DNA of 64,000 nt, from the NCBI GenBank assembly GCA_004028765.1, contig SAIX01000112.1, positions 1-64,000 on the forward strand, read 5' to 3'. The translations under genes were made by a program, and so were the position numbers. The notes under the pieces were generated by a model. That model was not told the DNA's origin. It saw only the letters and a program-made list of their open reading frames with translations, and did no database searches. How positions within the stretch are numbered: position 1 is the first letter of the stretch; each line of letters begins with the position of its first letter. This DNA comes from Chitinophagaceae bacterium. Lineage in GTDB: Bacteria > Bacteroidota > Bacteroidia > Chitinophagales > Chitinophagaceae. Below, piece after piece: positions 45,332 through 53,625 of this stretch.

Positions 45332-46201
45332 TTATATGGTATCCAGCAGAAATGTCTCGTGGTGGCGGATACCTCTCTCTGTTACCTGCAGCGTACAGCA
45401 TTCAATGACCGGGTCGTGCTCAAAAAACAGGATGTATTGCTGATCCACCGCTTCCTGCAGAAAACTTTTCTTTTCCTGCAAAGTGGTGAGGGGAAACATA
45501 TCATAAGCCATCACATAGGGCAGTGGAATATGACCGATAGAAGGCAGGAGGTCGGCCATGAAAACAAGGGTCCTGTTTTTATAGCGGATCTGCGGCAGCA
45601 TCATCTTATCCGTATGGCCATTGGCAAAACGGATGGAAATATTTTCAGCAAAAGGGCTTTCATCCAACAAACCGTTTGCATTCATTCCCTTGTTGCTAAC
45701 AGGAACAAAATGCAACTGCCCGCTTTCTTGGATGGGAAGGATATTGTCTTTGAGAAAAGAAGCTTTTTCCCGGTCGTTGGGAATTGTGGCCCATTGCCAG
45801 TGGTCTTCATTGCTCCAGTAAACCGCATTGGGAAATGCAGGAACCAGTTTGTCGTTTTTTCTTTCAATACTCCCGCCGCAGTGATCAAAATGAAGATGCG
45901 TTAAAAACACATCTGTGATATCATTTCGGTGAAAACCGTACCGGGCAAGTGAAGCATCCAGGCTGTCGTTGCCATGCAGGTAATAATGACCAAAAAATTT
46001 TGCATCCTGTTTGTTCCCCATTCCATTGTCAACAAGTATCAGCCGGTTACCGTCTTCTATCAGCAGACAGCGCAAAGCCCAGGAGCACATATTGTTTTCA
46101 TCAGCCGGGTTCAGTTTGTTCCAGATGCTTTTTGGCACCACACCAAACATGGCGCCGCCATCCAGTTTAAAATGACCGGTGTTGATGGAATAAAGTTTCA
46201 T
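45332..46201 (-). CDS. MBL-fold metallohydrolase
   Basis: A 289-residue enzyme of the metallo-beta-lactamase fold, with the metal-binding motif THLHFDHCGG (H102, H104, D106, H107), a later NGHTDKM His and a final FEHDPVIE His. No signal peptide is present, so it works in the cytosol. The reaction cannot be told; lactonase or related hydrolase activity is possible. It starts 1 bp after the MFS permease stop. Confidence 0.9.
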   Translation of the reverse strand: MKLYSINTGHFKLDGGAMFGVVPKSIWNKLNPADENNMCSWALRCLLIEDGNRLILVDNGMGNKQDAKFFGHYYLHGNDSLDASLARYGFHRNDITDVFLTHLHFDHCGGSIERKNDKLVPAFPNAVYWSNEDHWQWATIPNDREKASFLKDNILPIQESGQLHFVPVSNKGMNANGLLDESPFAENISIRFANGHTDKMMLPQIRYKNRTLVFMADLLPSIGHIPLPYVMAYDMFPLTTLQEKKSFLQEAVDQQYILFFEHDPVIECCTLQVTERGIRHHETFLLDTI

Positions 46202-46202
46202 A

Positions 46203-47522
46203 TCAGTTTACCTGCCCGGCTTTGTGTTTACGCGACAGGGATGCGAAGATGAGTAAAATCAACCCGATTACAAAGAAAACCACGAGGGCCAGTACCGAGT
46301 TGCGTTGCGAACCGGTGAACTCATTGATAAAACCAAAACTGAACATACCGATCACGATCGCGATCTTTTCGGTAACATCATAAAAACTAAAGAAGGAAGT
46401 GGTGTCATGTGTTTCGGGCATCAGTTTTGCGTAAGTACTTCGGCTGAGCGATTGTATCCCACCCATTACAAAACCCACGAGTATGGCCAGGCCATAAAAC
46501 TGCATGATGCCATTGCGCGGTATATAATACCCGATGATGCAAAGCAGGATCCAGAAAGAAACCGTAAACATCAGGGCCCGGAAATTGCCGATCTTATCCG
46601 ACAGTTTTGCAATCAGGTAAGCCCCGGGTATCGCTACGAGCTGGATGATCAGTATCGCGATGATAAGATTCTGCGTAGGTATATTCAATTCGCTTTTGCC
46701 ATACAAGGTGGCCGCCAGCATTACGGTTTGAACACCCATATTATAAAAGAAAAAAGCGCCAAGATATTTTTTCAGCACCGGCATGTGCGATACCTGCTTC
46801 CATACTTTACTCAGCTCTTTGTATCCATGTGTGAGGATACTGCCCCTTTCGCTTTTTTGTTCAAGCGGGATGCCTTTGGGTAACCTTACCAAAGCATATT
46901 GCCCGAAAGCCCACCACCAGATACCTACGAGTAAAAAAGAGATCTGAGAAGCTTTTCCGGTGGTGATATGAAACAGTTCCGGCTTTAATACAAATACAAA
47001 ACAGATCACCTGTAATATCACACTGCCGATATATCCCATGGCAAATCCTTTGGCACTCACCCGGTCACGGTCTTCCGGCGCGGCGATCTCGGGCAGGTAA
47101 GAATTGTAAAACACGAGGCTGCTCCAAAACCCGATACAGGCAATGATCATACAGAGTAAACCATATACAAGATTACTGCTGTCGAAAAAAAACAAAGCAC
47201 TGCAGGCAATACTTCCCATGGTGCAGAAGAAAAACAGGAACTGTTTTTTATTGCCTTTGTAATCTGCGATCGAGGACAGCAGCGGCGACATTACCGCAAC
47301 CACAATAAAAGCCACACCCAGCGCATAATTATACAAAGCGGTGTTCACGAATTCTCTCCCGAATAAAACCACTTTATCATTTAAGGTTGCATCATTCCCA
47401 TCGCCGGTAACAGCTTCATAATAGGCAGGAAATATGGTGGAAGTGATCACGAGGTTGTATACGCTGTTGGCCCAGTCGTACATGGCCCAGCCATTGATCA
47501 CACGTTTAGGAGCGGTCTTCAT
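46203..47522 (-). CDS. MFS permease, UMF1 family
   Basis: A 439-residue inner-membrane transporter with about twelve helices. The start RVINGWAMYDWANSVYNLVI matches the UMF1/Atg22-like family, whose members are thought to move amino acids or similar solutes. It lies between uppP and the MBL hydrolase gene, which begins 1 bp after its stop. Confidence 0.9.
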   Translation of the reverse strand: MKTAPKRVINGWAMYDWANSVYNLVITSTIFPAYYEAVTGDGNDATLNDKVVLFGREFVNTALYNYALGVAFIVVAVMSPLLSSIADYKGNKKQFLFFFCTMGSIACSALFFFDSSNLVYGLLCMIIACIGFWSSLVFYNSYLPEIAAPEDRDRVSAKGFAMGYIGSVILQVICFVFVLKPELFHITTGKASQISFLLVGIWWWAFGQYALVRLPKGIPLEQKSERGSILTHGYKELSKVWKQVSHMPVLKKYLGAFFFYNMGVQTVMLAATLYGKSELNIPTQNLIIAILIIQLVAIPGAYLIAKLSDKIGNFRALMFTVSFWILLCIIGYYIPRNGIMQFYGLAILVGFVMGGIQSLSRSTYAKLMPETHDTTSFFSFYDVTEKIAIVIGMFSFGFINEFTGSQRNSVLALVVFFVIGLILLIFASLSRKHKAGQVN

Positions 47523-47532
47523 GTTGAATGCG

Positions 47533-47563
47533 GAATTAAGAACTAAAAATTAGGAATTATTCC
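47533..47563. repeat. AATTAAG-type intergenic repeat
   Basis: GAATTAAGAACTAAAAATTA and the following GGAATTATTCC resemble the 7-bp-period repeats at 27746-27797 and 48856-48890. The copy lies between the MFS gene and uppP. Confidence 0.45.
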
Positions 47564-47606
47564 TGATATGCTTCTTTTCTTCCCGGTATAAGCCTGTTGC
47601 AATTGT

Positions 47607-48404
47607 TTATTTCAGGTAACCGGTTAATACCAACGTCAGTAAAACGGCACCAACGATTACCCGGTACCAGCCAAACAGCCGGAACCCATGTTTCTGTAAA
47701 AAACCGATAAAGAATTTTATCGCGAGCATGGCCACCACAAACGCTACAATGTTTCCGATACCCAGCATCAGCAGGTTTTGTTTGTCTTTAAGCAGTTCCG
47801 GTGTTTCTTTCCAGGCTTTTAACAGCTTATATCCGGTTGCAGCGGCCATGGTTGGAATGGCAAGAAAAAAAGAAAACTCTGCCGCTAAGCTGCGGGTCAG
47901 TTTCTGCTGCATACCCCCGATAATACTGGCGGCACTTCGGCTGGTGCCGGGTATCATGGCAAGGCATTGCCAGATGCCGATGGTAAAAGCTTTGGCAAGA
48001 CTGATATTTTCCTCCTTATCAACTGCAGGTTGCTGAAATAATTTGTCGATGAACAATAAAATAAAACCACCTGCCAGCATGGTGATGGAAACTGTAAGCG
48101 GGCTTTCGAGCAGGGCATCGATTTTTTTGGAAAACACAAATCCCAAAACCAGTGCAGGTATCACAGCTACAACCAGTTTGATATAAAAACTGATCTTGTT
48201 CAGCGGGAAGAATTTTTTCCAGTATAAAACCAGTACAGAAAGAATGGCGCCCAGTTGTACCGCGATCTCAAACAGTTTGGTAAAGGGATCGGCAGCGATA
48301 TTCATCAGCGAGCTCGCGATGATCATGTGACCGGTGGATGAGATCGGTAAAAATTCAGTAACGCCTTCAATTATGGCGATTACAACGGTTTCAAAAAGGG
48401 TCAT
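47607..48404 (-). CDS. uppP: Undecaprenyl-diphosphate phosphatase
   Basis: UppP recycles the lipid carrier of peptidoglycan by removing one phosphate. The 265-residue membrane protein has the conserved EGVTEFLPISSTGHM (about 14-28) and PGTSRSAASIIGG. Length is typical. It stands in the ftsX-DUF3098-uppP cluster usual for Bacteroidota, although a terminator lies ahead of it. Confidence 0.96.
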   Translation of the reverse strand: MTLFETVVIAIIEGVTEFLPISSTGHMIIASSLMNIAADPFTKLFEIAVQLGAILSVLVLYWKKFFPLNKISFYIKLVVAVIPALVLGFVFSKKIDALLESPLTVSITMLAGGFILLFIDKLFQQPAVDKEENISLAKAFTIGIWQCLAMIPGTSRSAASIIGGMQQKLTRSLAAEFSFFLAIPTMAAATGYKLLKAWKETPELLKDKQNLLMLGIGNIVAFVVAMLAIKFFIGFLQKHGFRLFGWYRVIVGAVLLTLVLTGYLK

Positions 48405-48483
48405 AAACAGGTGGGTTTGGTGGTATCTTCCGGTGAATGAAATGGTATCAATAAAGGTAAAAGGAATCTGGCAATGGCAGGCA

Positions 48484-48510
48484 ATAAAAAAGCAGTGCTG
48501 TTACACTGCT
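48484..48510 (-). terminator. Terminator between the DUF3098 gene and uppP
   Basis: On the minus strand AGCAGTG / CACTGCT form a 7-bp stem with a 6-nt loop, followed by six T (48485-48490 read as A on plus). It is placed to end the ftsX-DUF3098 transcript. Confidence 0.72.
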
Positions 48511-48542
48511 GCTGTTTTGTAATACTGTCACAAACCGGTTTA

Positions 48543-48797
48543 TTATTGTTCGGCGGCTTTCGGTTTTTTAAAGATCGCATAGATCTCTACCAGCAGCCCC
48601 AGTACAATCAGTATCGGCGCAATGGTGATACGCGTAGTGCTGTACACCTGTTTGGTATCAAACACAGCTGGGTCGGTACTCTTACCACCACTCATTAAAA
48701 ATAAGCCCAGCAACATCACTACTGCACCGATCAACATCCATGTATAATTGTCCTTCGTAAACAAAGGGGCCATTGTATTTTTTTTCTGCTCGCTCAT
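48543..48797 (-). CDS. DUF3098 membrane protein
   Basis: An 84-residue protein with two membrane helices (about 20-37 and 59-77) linked by a polar loop. It matches DUF3098, a family found beside ftsX and uppP in Bacteroidota. Function unknown, presumed related to division or envelope. Confidence 0.88.
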   Translation of the reverse strand: MSEQKKNTMAPLFTKDNYTWMLIGAVVMLLGLFLMSGGKSTDPAVFDTKQVYSTTRITIAPILIVLGLLVEIYAIFKKPKAAEQ

Positions 48798-48855
48798 TGC
48801 TTGTTTTTTATGGTTGGCAAGATAGGTTTTATGCGCAAATTATTTTCGTTAAAAA

Positions 48856-48890
48856 CAACTCCAAACTATTAACTCCTAACTTTTAACTAT
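48856..48890. repeat. 7-bp-period intergenic repeat
   Basis: The stretch CAACTCCAAACTATTAAC continuing as TCCTAACTTTTAACTAT is built from variants of TTAACTC/CTAACTT at a 7-bp step. It lies between ftsX and the DUF3098 gene. Confidence 0.5.
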
Positions 48891-49768
48891 CAATAAAGGT
48901 CATCCAGCTTCATCTTCAGGTATTTCAAAACACTCCGGTAAGTGCTGAACACCGAAATACCCACACCCACCAGGATCAATCCCCCGAAGAGGATCAGCGT
49001 AAGCCGCATATCCCGGATACTTTTTAACTGCGGGAACTGGCTCTCGGCCCAGCTGATCAGGCTGAAAAGGATCAGGATGGCGATCCCGGAACTGATCAAC
49101 CCGTTGATCACGGCACGCACATTCAACGGCCGGGCAATAAAACCCCTGGTGGCACCCACCATCTGCATGGTTTTAATCAGGAAACGGTTACTGAACATCG
49201 CGAGCCTGATGGTATTATCGATACTTACCACAACAATCACACAAAGCACAATGGCCACGACGAGAAAGATCAATCCTATTTTAGACGCACGCTCATTCAG
49301 GTTGCTCACGAGGCTTTTCGGGTATTGCAGATCTGTGATCTGGTCGCCGTATTTGCCCATCAGGTTCGTGGCGATCTTCGCAAGACTGTCTGCATTCACA
49401 TATGCTGCTTTCGCATAAAAATCAATGCTCTCGGGCAGCGGGTTTACATCCAGTATCTTGGCCCAGTCTTCATTGTTCTCTTTGTTCCAGATCTGCTGCG
49501 CGGTATTCTTATCTACATAGGTAACATTTTTGGCAAAAGCCTGCCCCGCGATGTATTGCTGTATCTGGCCGATCGTGTCTTTATTCAGTGTGCGCAGGTA
49601 GGCGCTGATGCGGATATCTTCTTTAAAAGCATTACCCACCGATTGTATATTCAGGAAAACCCAGCCCATGATACCCATGATCAGCAATACCAGGGCCACC
49701 CCCACAACGCTGTAAATGTAGTTGGGTTTGCTTCTTTTCATCGACGATTTTCCGGAAACGGTAGCCAT
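48890..49768 (-). CDS. ftsX: Cell division protein FtsX
   Basis: FtsX, with the ATPase FtsE, signals across the membrane to activate peptidoglycan hydrolases at division. The 292-residue product has an N-terminal membrane helix (about 23-43), a periplasmic domain (44-165), and three more helices with MFSNRFLIKTMQMVGATRGFIARP, the usual FtsX motif. ftsE is not in the window. The frame is open to 49828, but ATG 49768 is chosen because a TACATTTG box lies at 49828-49835. Confidence 0.93.
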   Translation of the reverse strand: MATVSGKSSMKRSKPNYIYSVVGVALVLLIMGIMGWVFLNIQSVGNAFKEDIRISAYLRTLNKDTIGQIQQYIAGQAFAKNVTYVDKNTAQQIWNKENNEDWAKILDVNPLPESIDFYAKAAYVNADSLAKIATNLMGKYGDQITDLQYPKSLVSNLNERASKIGLIFLVVAIVLCVIVVVSIDNTIRLAMFSNRFLIKTMQMVGATRGFIARPLNVRAVINGLISSGIAILILFSLISWAESQFPQLKSIRDMRLTLILFGGLILVGVGISVFSTYRSVLKYLKMKLDDLY

Positions 49769-50136
49769 GCTGCGAATCTGTTTTAATGGGTTTACCCGGT
49801 AGCCCCCGAGGGCCTGCCGAAGCGGCACAAATGTACGGTTTTTGCGGCCTAATCGCTTACATTTGCAGCCACGCTTGCCTTTCTTTTGCCAATGAAAAAT
49901 AGCGCATTCCCGCCGGAATTGGGTTAAAGATTTGTTAGGATTGATCAGCCGGTTTTCTGGACCAGCACAACGAAATCAGGGATCTTTTTTCTTTTACCCG
50001 GCACCGGTAAATAGCCCGGCAACGGTTGCGTCGCACACTTGTACAACAACAAGAAAAGCAGCTTTTACCAACCCGGAAAGATCGTTGCCTAAACTGGTCT
50101 ATCCGTTCAAACAGAACCTACAAAGGCAAACAGGAT
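49769..50136. other. Divergent non-coding region between ftsX and leuS
   Basis: This 368-bp gap holds two -7 boxes facing apart: TACATTTG on the minus strand at 49828-49835 for ftsX and TACATTTG on the plus strand at 49858-49865. From the latter, leuS would have a leader of about 265 nt. Within the leader are short GC-rich palindromic stretches (for example GCCGG and CCGGC around 49950-50020) but no clear riboswitch, tRNA-like element or T-box was recognised, and no gene. Confidence 0.55.
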
Positions 50137-53076
50137 ATGGAATACAATTTCAGACAGATTGAACAGAACTGGCAGGCAGCCTGGAAAAAAAACAATGCTT
50201 ATAAAGTTGCCAACAACTTCAGCAAGCCCAAATGCTATGTGCTCGATATGTTTCCTTACCCAAGCGGTGCAGGATTGCATGTAGGCCATCCGCTCGGATA
50301 TATCGCATCGGATATTTACAGCCGTTTCAAACGCCTCAAAGGTTTCAATGTATTGCACCCCATGGGCTATGATGCCTTCGGTTTGCCGGCAGAGCAATAT
50401 GCCATTGAACATGGGATCCATCCTGCCGTAAGTACCAATAACAACATCGATAATTTCCGCAGACAATTGGATAATATCGGGTTCTGTTACGACTGGGACC
50501 GCGAAGTGCGTACCTGCGAACCGGGCTATTACAAATGGACGCAGTGGATCTTCCTTCAACTCTTTAATAGTTATTATAACCGCGCAACACAGAAAGCGGA
50601 AAGCATCGCATCGCTCATAAAAAATTTTGAAGAAAAAGGAAATGCTGCACATGAATGCCCCGGCGATGCATCCGTTTCCTTTACGGCTGCCGAATGGGAA
50701 AATTTTTCTGAAAAAGAACAACAGGATATTTTAATGCAGTACCGGCTTGCATATTGCGGTTACGGCGAAGTAAACTGGTGCGAAGCCCTTGGTACCGTTC
50801 TTGCGAATGATGAAGTGGTGAACGGCGTAAGCGAAAGAGGCGGCCACCCCGTGGTAAAAAAGAAACTGCGCCAATGGTATTTGCGCATCACCGAATATGC
50901 CGACAGGCTCCTGAGCGGTTTACAAACCATCGAATTCAGTGAAGCCATGCAGGAAATGCAGACCAACTGGATCGGGAAAAGTTATGGTGCCGAAATAGAT
51001 TTCAAAATCGAAACGCCCGGCGAAAAACTCACCACACACCATTCGCCACTCACCGTGTACACCACCCGCCCCGATACCATTTTCGGCGTGGATTTTATGG
51101 TAGTGGCGCCCGAGCACGCACTGATTGAAGAGATCGTTTCTGCAGAACAGAAAGAAGCGGTGGAAGCCTATATCACCTATGTGAAAAGCCGCAGCGACCG
51201 TGAACGCCAGGCCGAGAAAAAAATCAGCGGCTGTTTTACCGGTGCCTATGCGGTAAACCCGTTTAATGAACGCCGTATCCCCATCTGGATCTCAGAATAT
51301 GTGCTGGCCGGTTATGGAACCGGTGCCATCATGGGCGTTCCCTGCGGCGATGAGCGTGATCATAAATTCGCGAAGCATTTCAATATAACTATCACCAATA
51401 TCATCGGTGAATTTTACAATGGCGAAGATGCCAACCCCACCAAAGATGCCGTGTTAAGCAACAGCGGTTTCCTTGATGGCATACCGATGCGCGATGCGAT
51501 GAATATCGTGATCGATAAACTGGTGGAAATGGGTATCGGCAAACGCAAAGTGAATTATAAAATGCGCGATGCGGCATTCAGCCGCCAGCGTTACTGGGGC
51601 GAGCCCTTCCCGATCGTTTGGAAAGACGGCATCGCGTACCCGCTTGATGAAAAAGAATTACCGCTGCGTTTACCCGAAGTGGACAGCTATAGCCCGGGCC
51701 CGGAAGGCGAAGGCCCGCTGGCCAATCTTACCGATTGGGTTAGTGCACCCGTTCCCGGAAAACCCGGCGAAACCGGTATCCGCGAAACCAATACCATGCC
51801 CGGTTATGCCGGATCGTCCTGGTATTTTCTGCGCTATATGGACCCGCAAAATGAAACCGAATTTTGTAACCGGCAGATCAGCGATTACTGGAACCAGGTA
51901 GACCTTTATATCGGCGGCACCGAACATGCCGTAGGGCATTTGCTGTACAGCCGTATGTGGACGAAAGTATTGTACGATCTCGGCCATATCGGTTTTGATG
52001 AACCTTACCGCAAACTCGTGAACCAGGGAATGATAACAGGGAAGAGTGCTTTTGGAAAAATACTATGGGTAAGAGAAGGTGCTGAAAATTTATATGAAAC
52101 AAAAGATACTGGAGAGTTAATTCCGGTTATTGTCCCTTTACAATTTCCTCAATTGGCCACAGGTCTTCCAATCTTAGATAGATTACCAGTCGAATTGATA
52201 ACGATTGATAGCAGTGGTAAATATTTTTTGACTAAAAACGACTGCACCAAAATCAGTGAAAAGTATCTCAAATTTAAAGGGCTGAGAATAGCTTCTTATG
52301 AAGAAGCTATGAATTACGTTCAGCCACAACTGAATTTAGAAATAAAGCGTGAATGGTTTAGTGATAAAATTGAATTAGACATTGTTGATGAAAAAATGTC
52401 TAAATCAAAACTTAATACTTTTAATCCCAACGACCTGGTTGAAAAATTTGGCGCAGATACTTTCCGTATGTATGAAATGTTCCTCGGTCCGGTGGAACAA
52501 AGCAAACCCTGGGACACCAAGGGCATTGAGGGTGTTCACCGTTTCCTGAAAAAATTATGGCGGTTGTTCTTCGAAGAGGAAAAAGGAAAAATATGGAACG
52601 AAGAAGCCCCCACTGCCGCAGAACTGAAAGTATTGCACCGTGCCATCAAAAAAATTGAAGACGATACGGAACGCTTCAGCTTTAATACGGCAGTAAGTGC
52701 CTTTATGATCTGCGTAAACGAGCTGGCCGACCTGAAATGCCACAAACGCGCTATTCTCGAACCAGTAGTGGTATTACTTGCACCCTATGCCCCGCATATC
52801 TGCGAAGAATTATGGCATGGATTGGGTAACAACGGATTTGTATTGGACGCGCCATACCCTGTATATGATGAAAAACATACGGTTGAGTCATCCAAGGAAT
52901 ACCCGGTAAGCATCAATGGAAAAGTGCGTACCAATATTAACATTGCTTTAGATGCAACACAGGAACAGGTGCAGGAAATTGTGCTTGCAAACGAACTGGT
53001 GCAGAAATGGATGGAAGGCAAAGAACTGAAGAAATTCATTTTTGTAAAAGGGAAAATGATCAATGTGGTGATTTAG
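50137..53076 (+). CDS. leuS: Leucine-tRNA ligase with mosaic internal segment
   Basis: LeuS charges tRNA-Leu and edits errors. The 979-residue product has the HIGH motif as HVGH (48-51) in YPSGAGLHVGHPLG, the CP1 editing domain (about 220-430, with TTRPDTIFGVDF and VPCGDERDHKFA), the WYFLRYMDP and GTEHAVGHLLYSRMW core motifs, KMSKS at 753-757 and the C-terminal anticodon-binding domain. Residues about 636-770 (52039-52440) are encoded by DNA with 32.5% GC and many TTA/AGA codons against 47-55% in the flanks, and the leucine-specific insertion there does not look like the usual Bacteroidota version. The frame is intact. ATG 50137 gives the family N-terminus; the longer frame to 50026 is not supported. 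Confidence 0.96.
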   Translation: MEYNFRQIEQNWQAAWKKNNAYKVANNFSKPKCYVLDMFPYPSGAGLHVGHPLGYIASDIYSRFKRLKGFNVLHPMGYDAFGLPAEQYAIEHGIHPAVSTNNNIDNFRRQLDNIGFCYDWDREVRTCEPGYYKWTQWIFLQLFNSYYNRATQKAESIASLIKNFEEKGNAAHECPGDASVSFTAAEWENFSEKEQQDILMQYRLAYCGYGEVNWCEALGTVLANDEVVNGVSERGGHPVVKKKLRQWYLRITEYADRLLSGLQTIEFSEAMQEMQTNWIGKSYGAEIDFKIETPGEKLTTHHSPLTVYTTRPDTIFGVDFMVVAPEHALIEEIVSAEQKEAVEAYITYVKSRSDRERQAEKKISGCFTGAYAVNPFNERRIPIWISEYVLAGYGTGAIMGVPCGDERDHKFAKHFNITITNIIGEFYNGEDANPTKDAVLSNSGFLDGIPMRDAMNIVIDKLVEMGIGKRKVNYKMRDAAFSRQRYWGEPFPIVWKDGIAYPLDEKELPLRLPEVDSYSPGPEGEGPLANLTDWVSAPVPGKPGETGIRETNTMPGYAGSSWYFLRYMDPQNETEFCNRQISDYWNQVDLYIGGTEHAVGHLLYSRMWTKVLYDLGHIGFDEPYRKLVNQGMITGKSAFGKILWVREGAENLYETKDTGELIPVIVPLQFPQLATGLPILDRLPVELITIDSSGKYFLTKNDCTKISEKYLKFKGLRIASYEEAMNYVQPQLNLEIKREWFSDKIELDIVDEKMSKSKLNTFNPNDLVEKFGADTFRMYEMFLGPVEQSKPWDTKGIEGVHRFLKKLWRLFFEEEKGKIWNEEAPTAAELKVLHRAIKKIEDDTERFSFNTAVSAFMICVNELADLKCHKRAILEPVVVLLAPYAPHICEELWHGLGNNGFVLDAPYPVYDEKHTVESSKEYPVSINGKVRTNINIALDATQEQVQEIVLANELVQKWMEGKELKKFIFVKGKMINVVI
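52039..52440 (+). other. Low-GC foreign-like segment within leuS
   Basis: Counted GC is 117 of 360 bases (32.5%) for 52081-52440, against 55% at 51901-51960, 47% at 51961-52020 and 48% at 52501-52560. Leucine is mostly TTA/TTG inside and CTG/CTC outside. The segment covers the leucine-specific insertion and the KMSKS loop, and its ends fall near conserved motifs (NQGMITG on the left, DLVEKFGADT on the right), where homologous recombination could occur. Confidence 0.75.
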
Positions 53077-53125
53077 TTGGATACCGGTTCATTTGCAAAA
53101 TACCGCTCAAACTAAAACACACAAT

Positions 53126-53398
53126 ATGAAAAAAACTTTTACACTGATAGGCCTATGCCTTGGCTTATCGGCTTTTGCCAGCTCATCGAAACAGGATTCT
53201 GTCCAACATCAAATGCAGGCAAAACTGGACCAGGTTCAAAAACAGGTAATCGAATTACAGCAGCAGGTAAAAACGATGGAAAAGCAGCAAGCCGACCAGC
53301 AGCAACAATTGAAAACCATTCTGCAGAACAGCAACTTCGCTGCACCCAAACAACTCGTGATCGACAGGAGGGGAAGCAAACAGGCACGGTTGCAATAA
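53126..53398 (+). CDS. Small secreted coiled-coil protein
   Basis: A 90-residue protein with a signal peptide (MKKTFTLIGLCLGLSAFASS) followed by a Gln-rich coiled coil (about 27-70, with LDQVQKQVIELQQQVKTMEK). Function unknown; it may be a periplasmic oligomer. A strong hairpin follows the gene. Confidence 0.75.
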   Translation: MKKTFTLIGLCLGLSAFASSSKQDSVQHQMQAKLDQVQKQVIELQQQVKTMEKQQADQQQQLKTILQNSNFAAPKQLVIDRRGSKQARLQ

Positions 53399-53412
53399 AA
53401 CGGAAAAGCGTA

Positions 53413-53497
53413 TTTCAATAAGAGTATAAAAAGAGAAAAAGAGGGTAGCAGGAGTACCCTCTTTTTCTCTTTTACTCCTGTCTTTCTCTTATTGAAA
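53413..53497 (+). terminator. Nested hairpin terminator after the coiled-coil gene
   Basis: An inner stem of 19 bp without mismatch joins 53429-53447 with 53455-53473 around a 7-nt loop (GCAGGAG), and its 3' arm is T-rich. An outer stem of 12 bp joins TTTCAATAAGAG (53413-53424) to CTCTTATTGAAA (53486-53497). AGGAGTA (53450-53456) can instead pair with TACTCCT (53473-53479), so two folds compete. It probably terminates in both directions. Confidence 0.8.
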
Positions 53498-53595
53498 ATC
53501 CTGCCCAATAGATTGTTTGAAAATCATAAGTCTGTAAAAACCCGTTCTCCTCTTACCATTCATGTAGCACTGTTTTTATTCCCGCCGCCGTTCTG

Positions 53596-53603
53596 TATCT
53601 TTC
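53596..53603 (+). promoter_or_regulatory. -7 promoter-like box TATCTTTC
   Basis: Seven of eight positions match TAnnTTTG, 22 nt before the ATG of the tricorn-like protease. Confidence 0.45.
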
Positions 53604-53625
53604 CGTATCACCAAAATTTTGCTGA

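Noticed and set aside
50026..50136. N-terminal extension of leuS by 37 codons
   Set aside because: The sequence before ATG 50137 is unrelated to LeuS N-termini; MEYNFRQIEQNWQ is the normal start.
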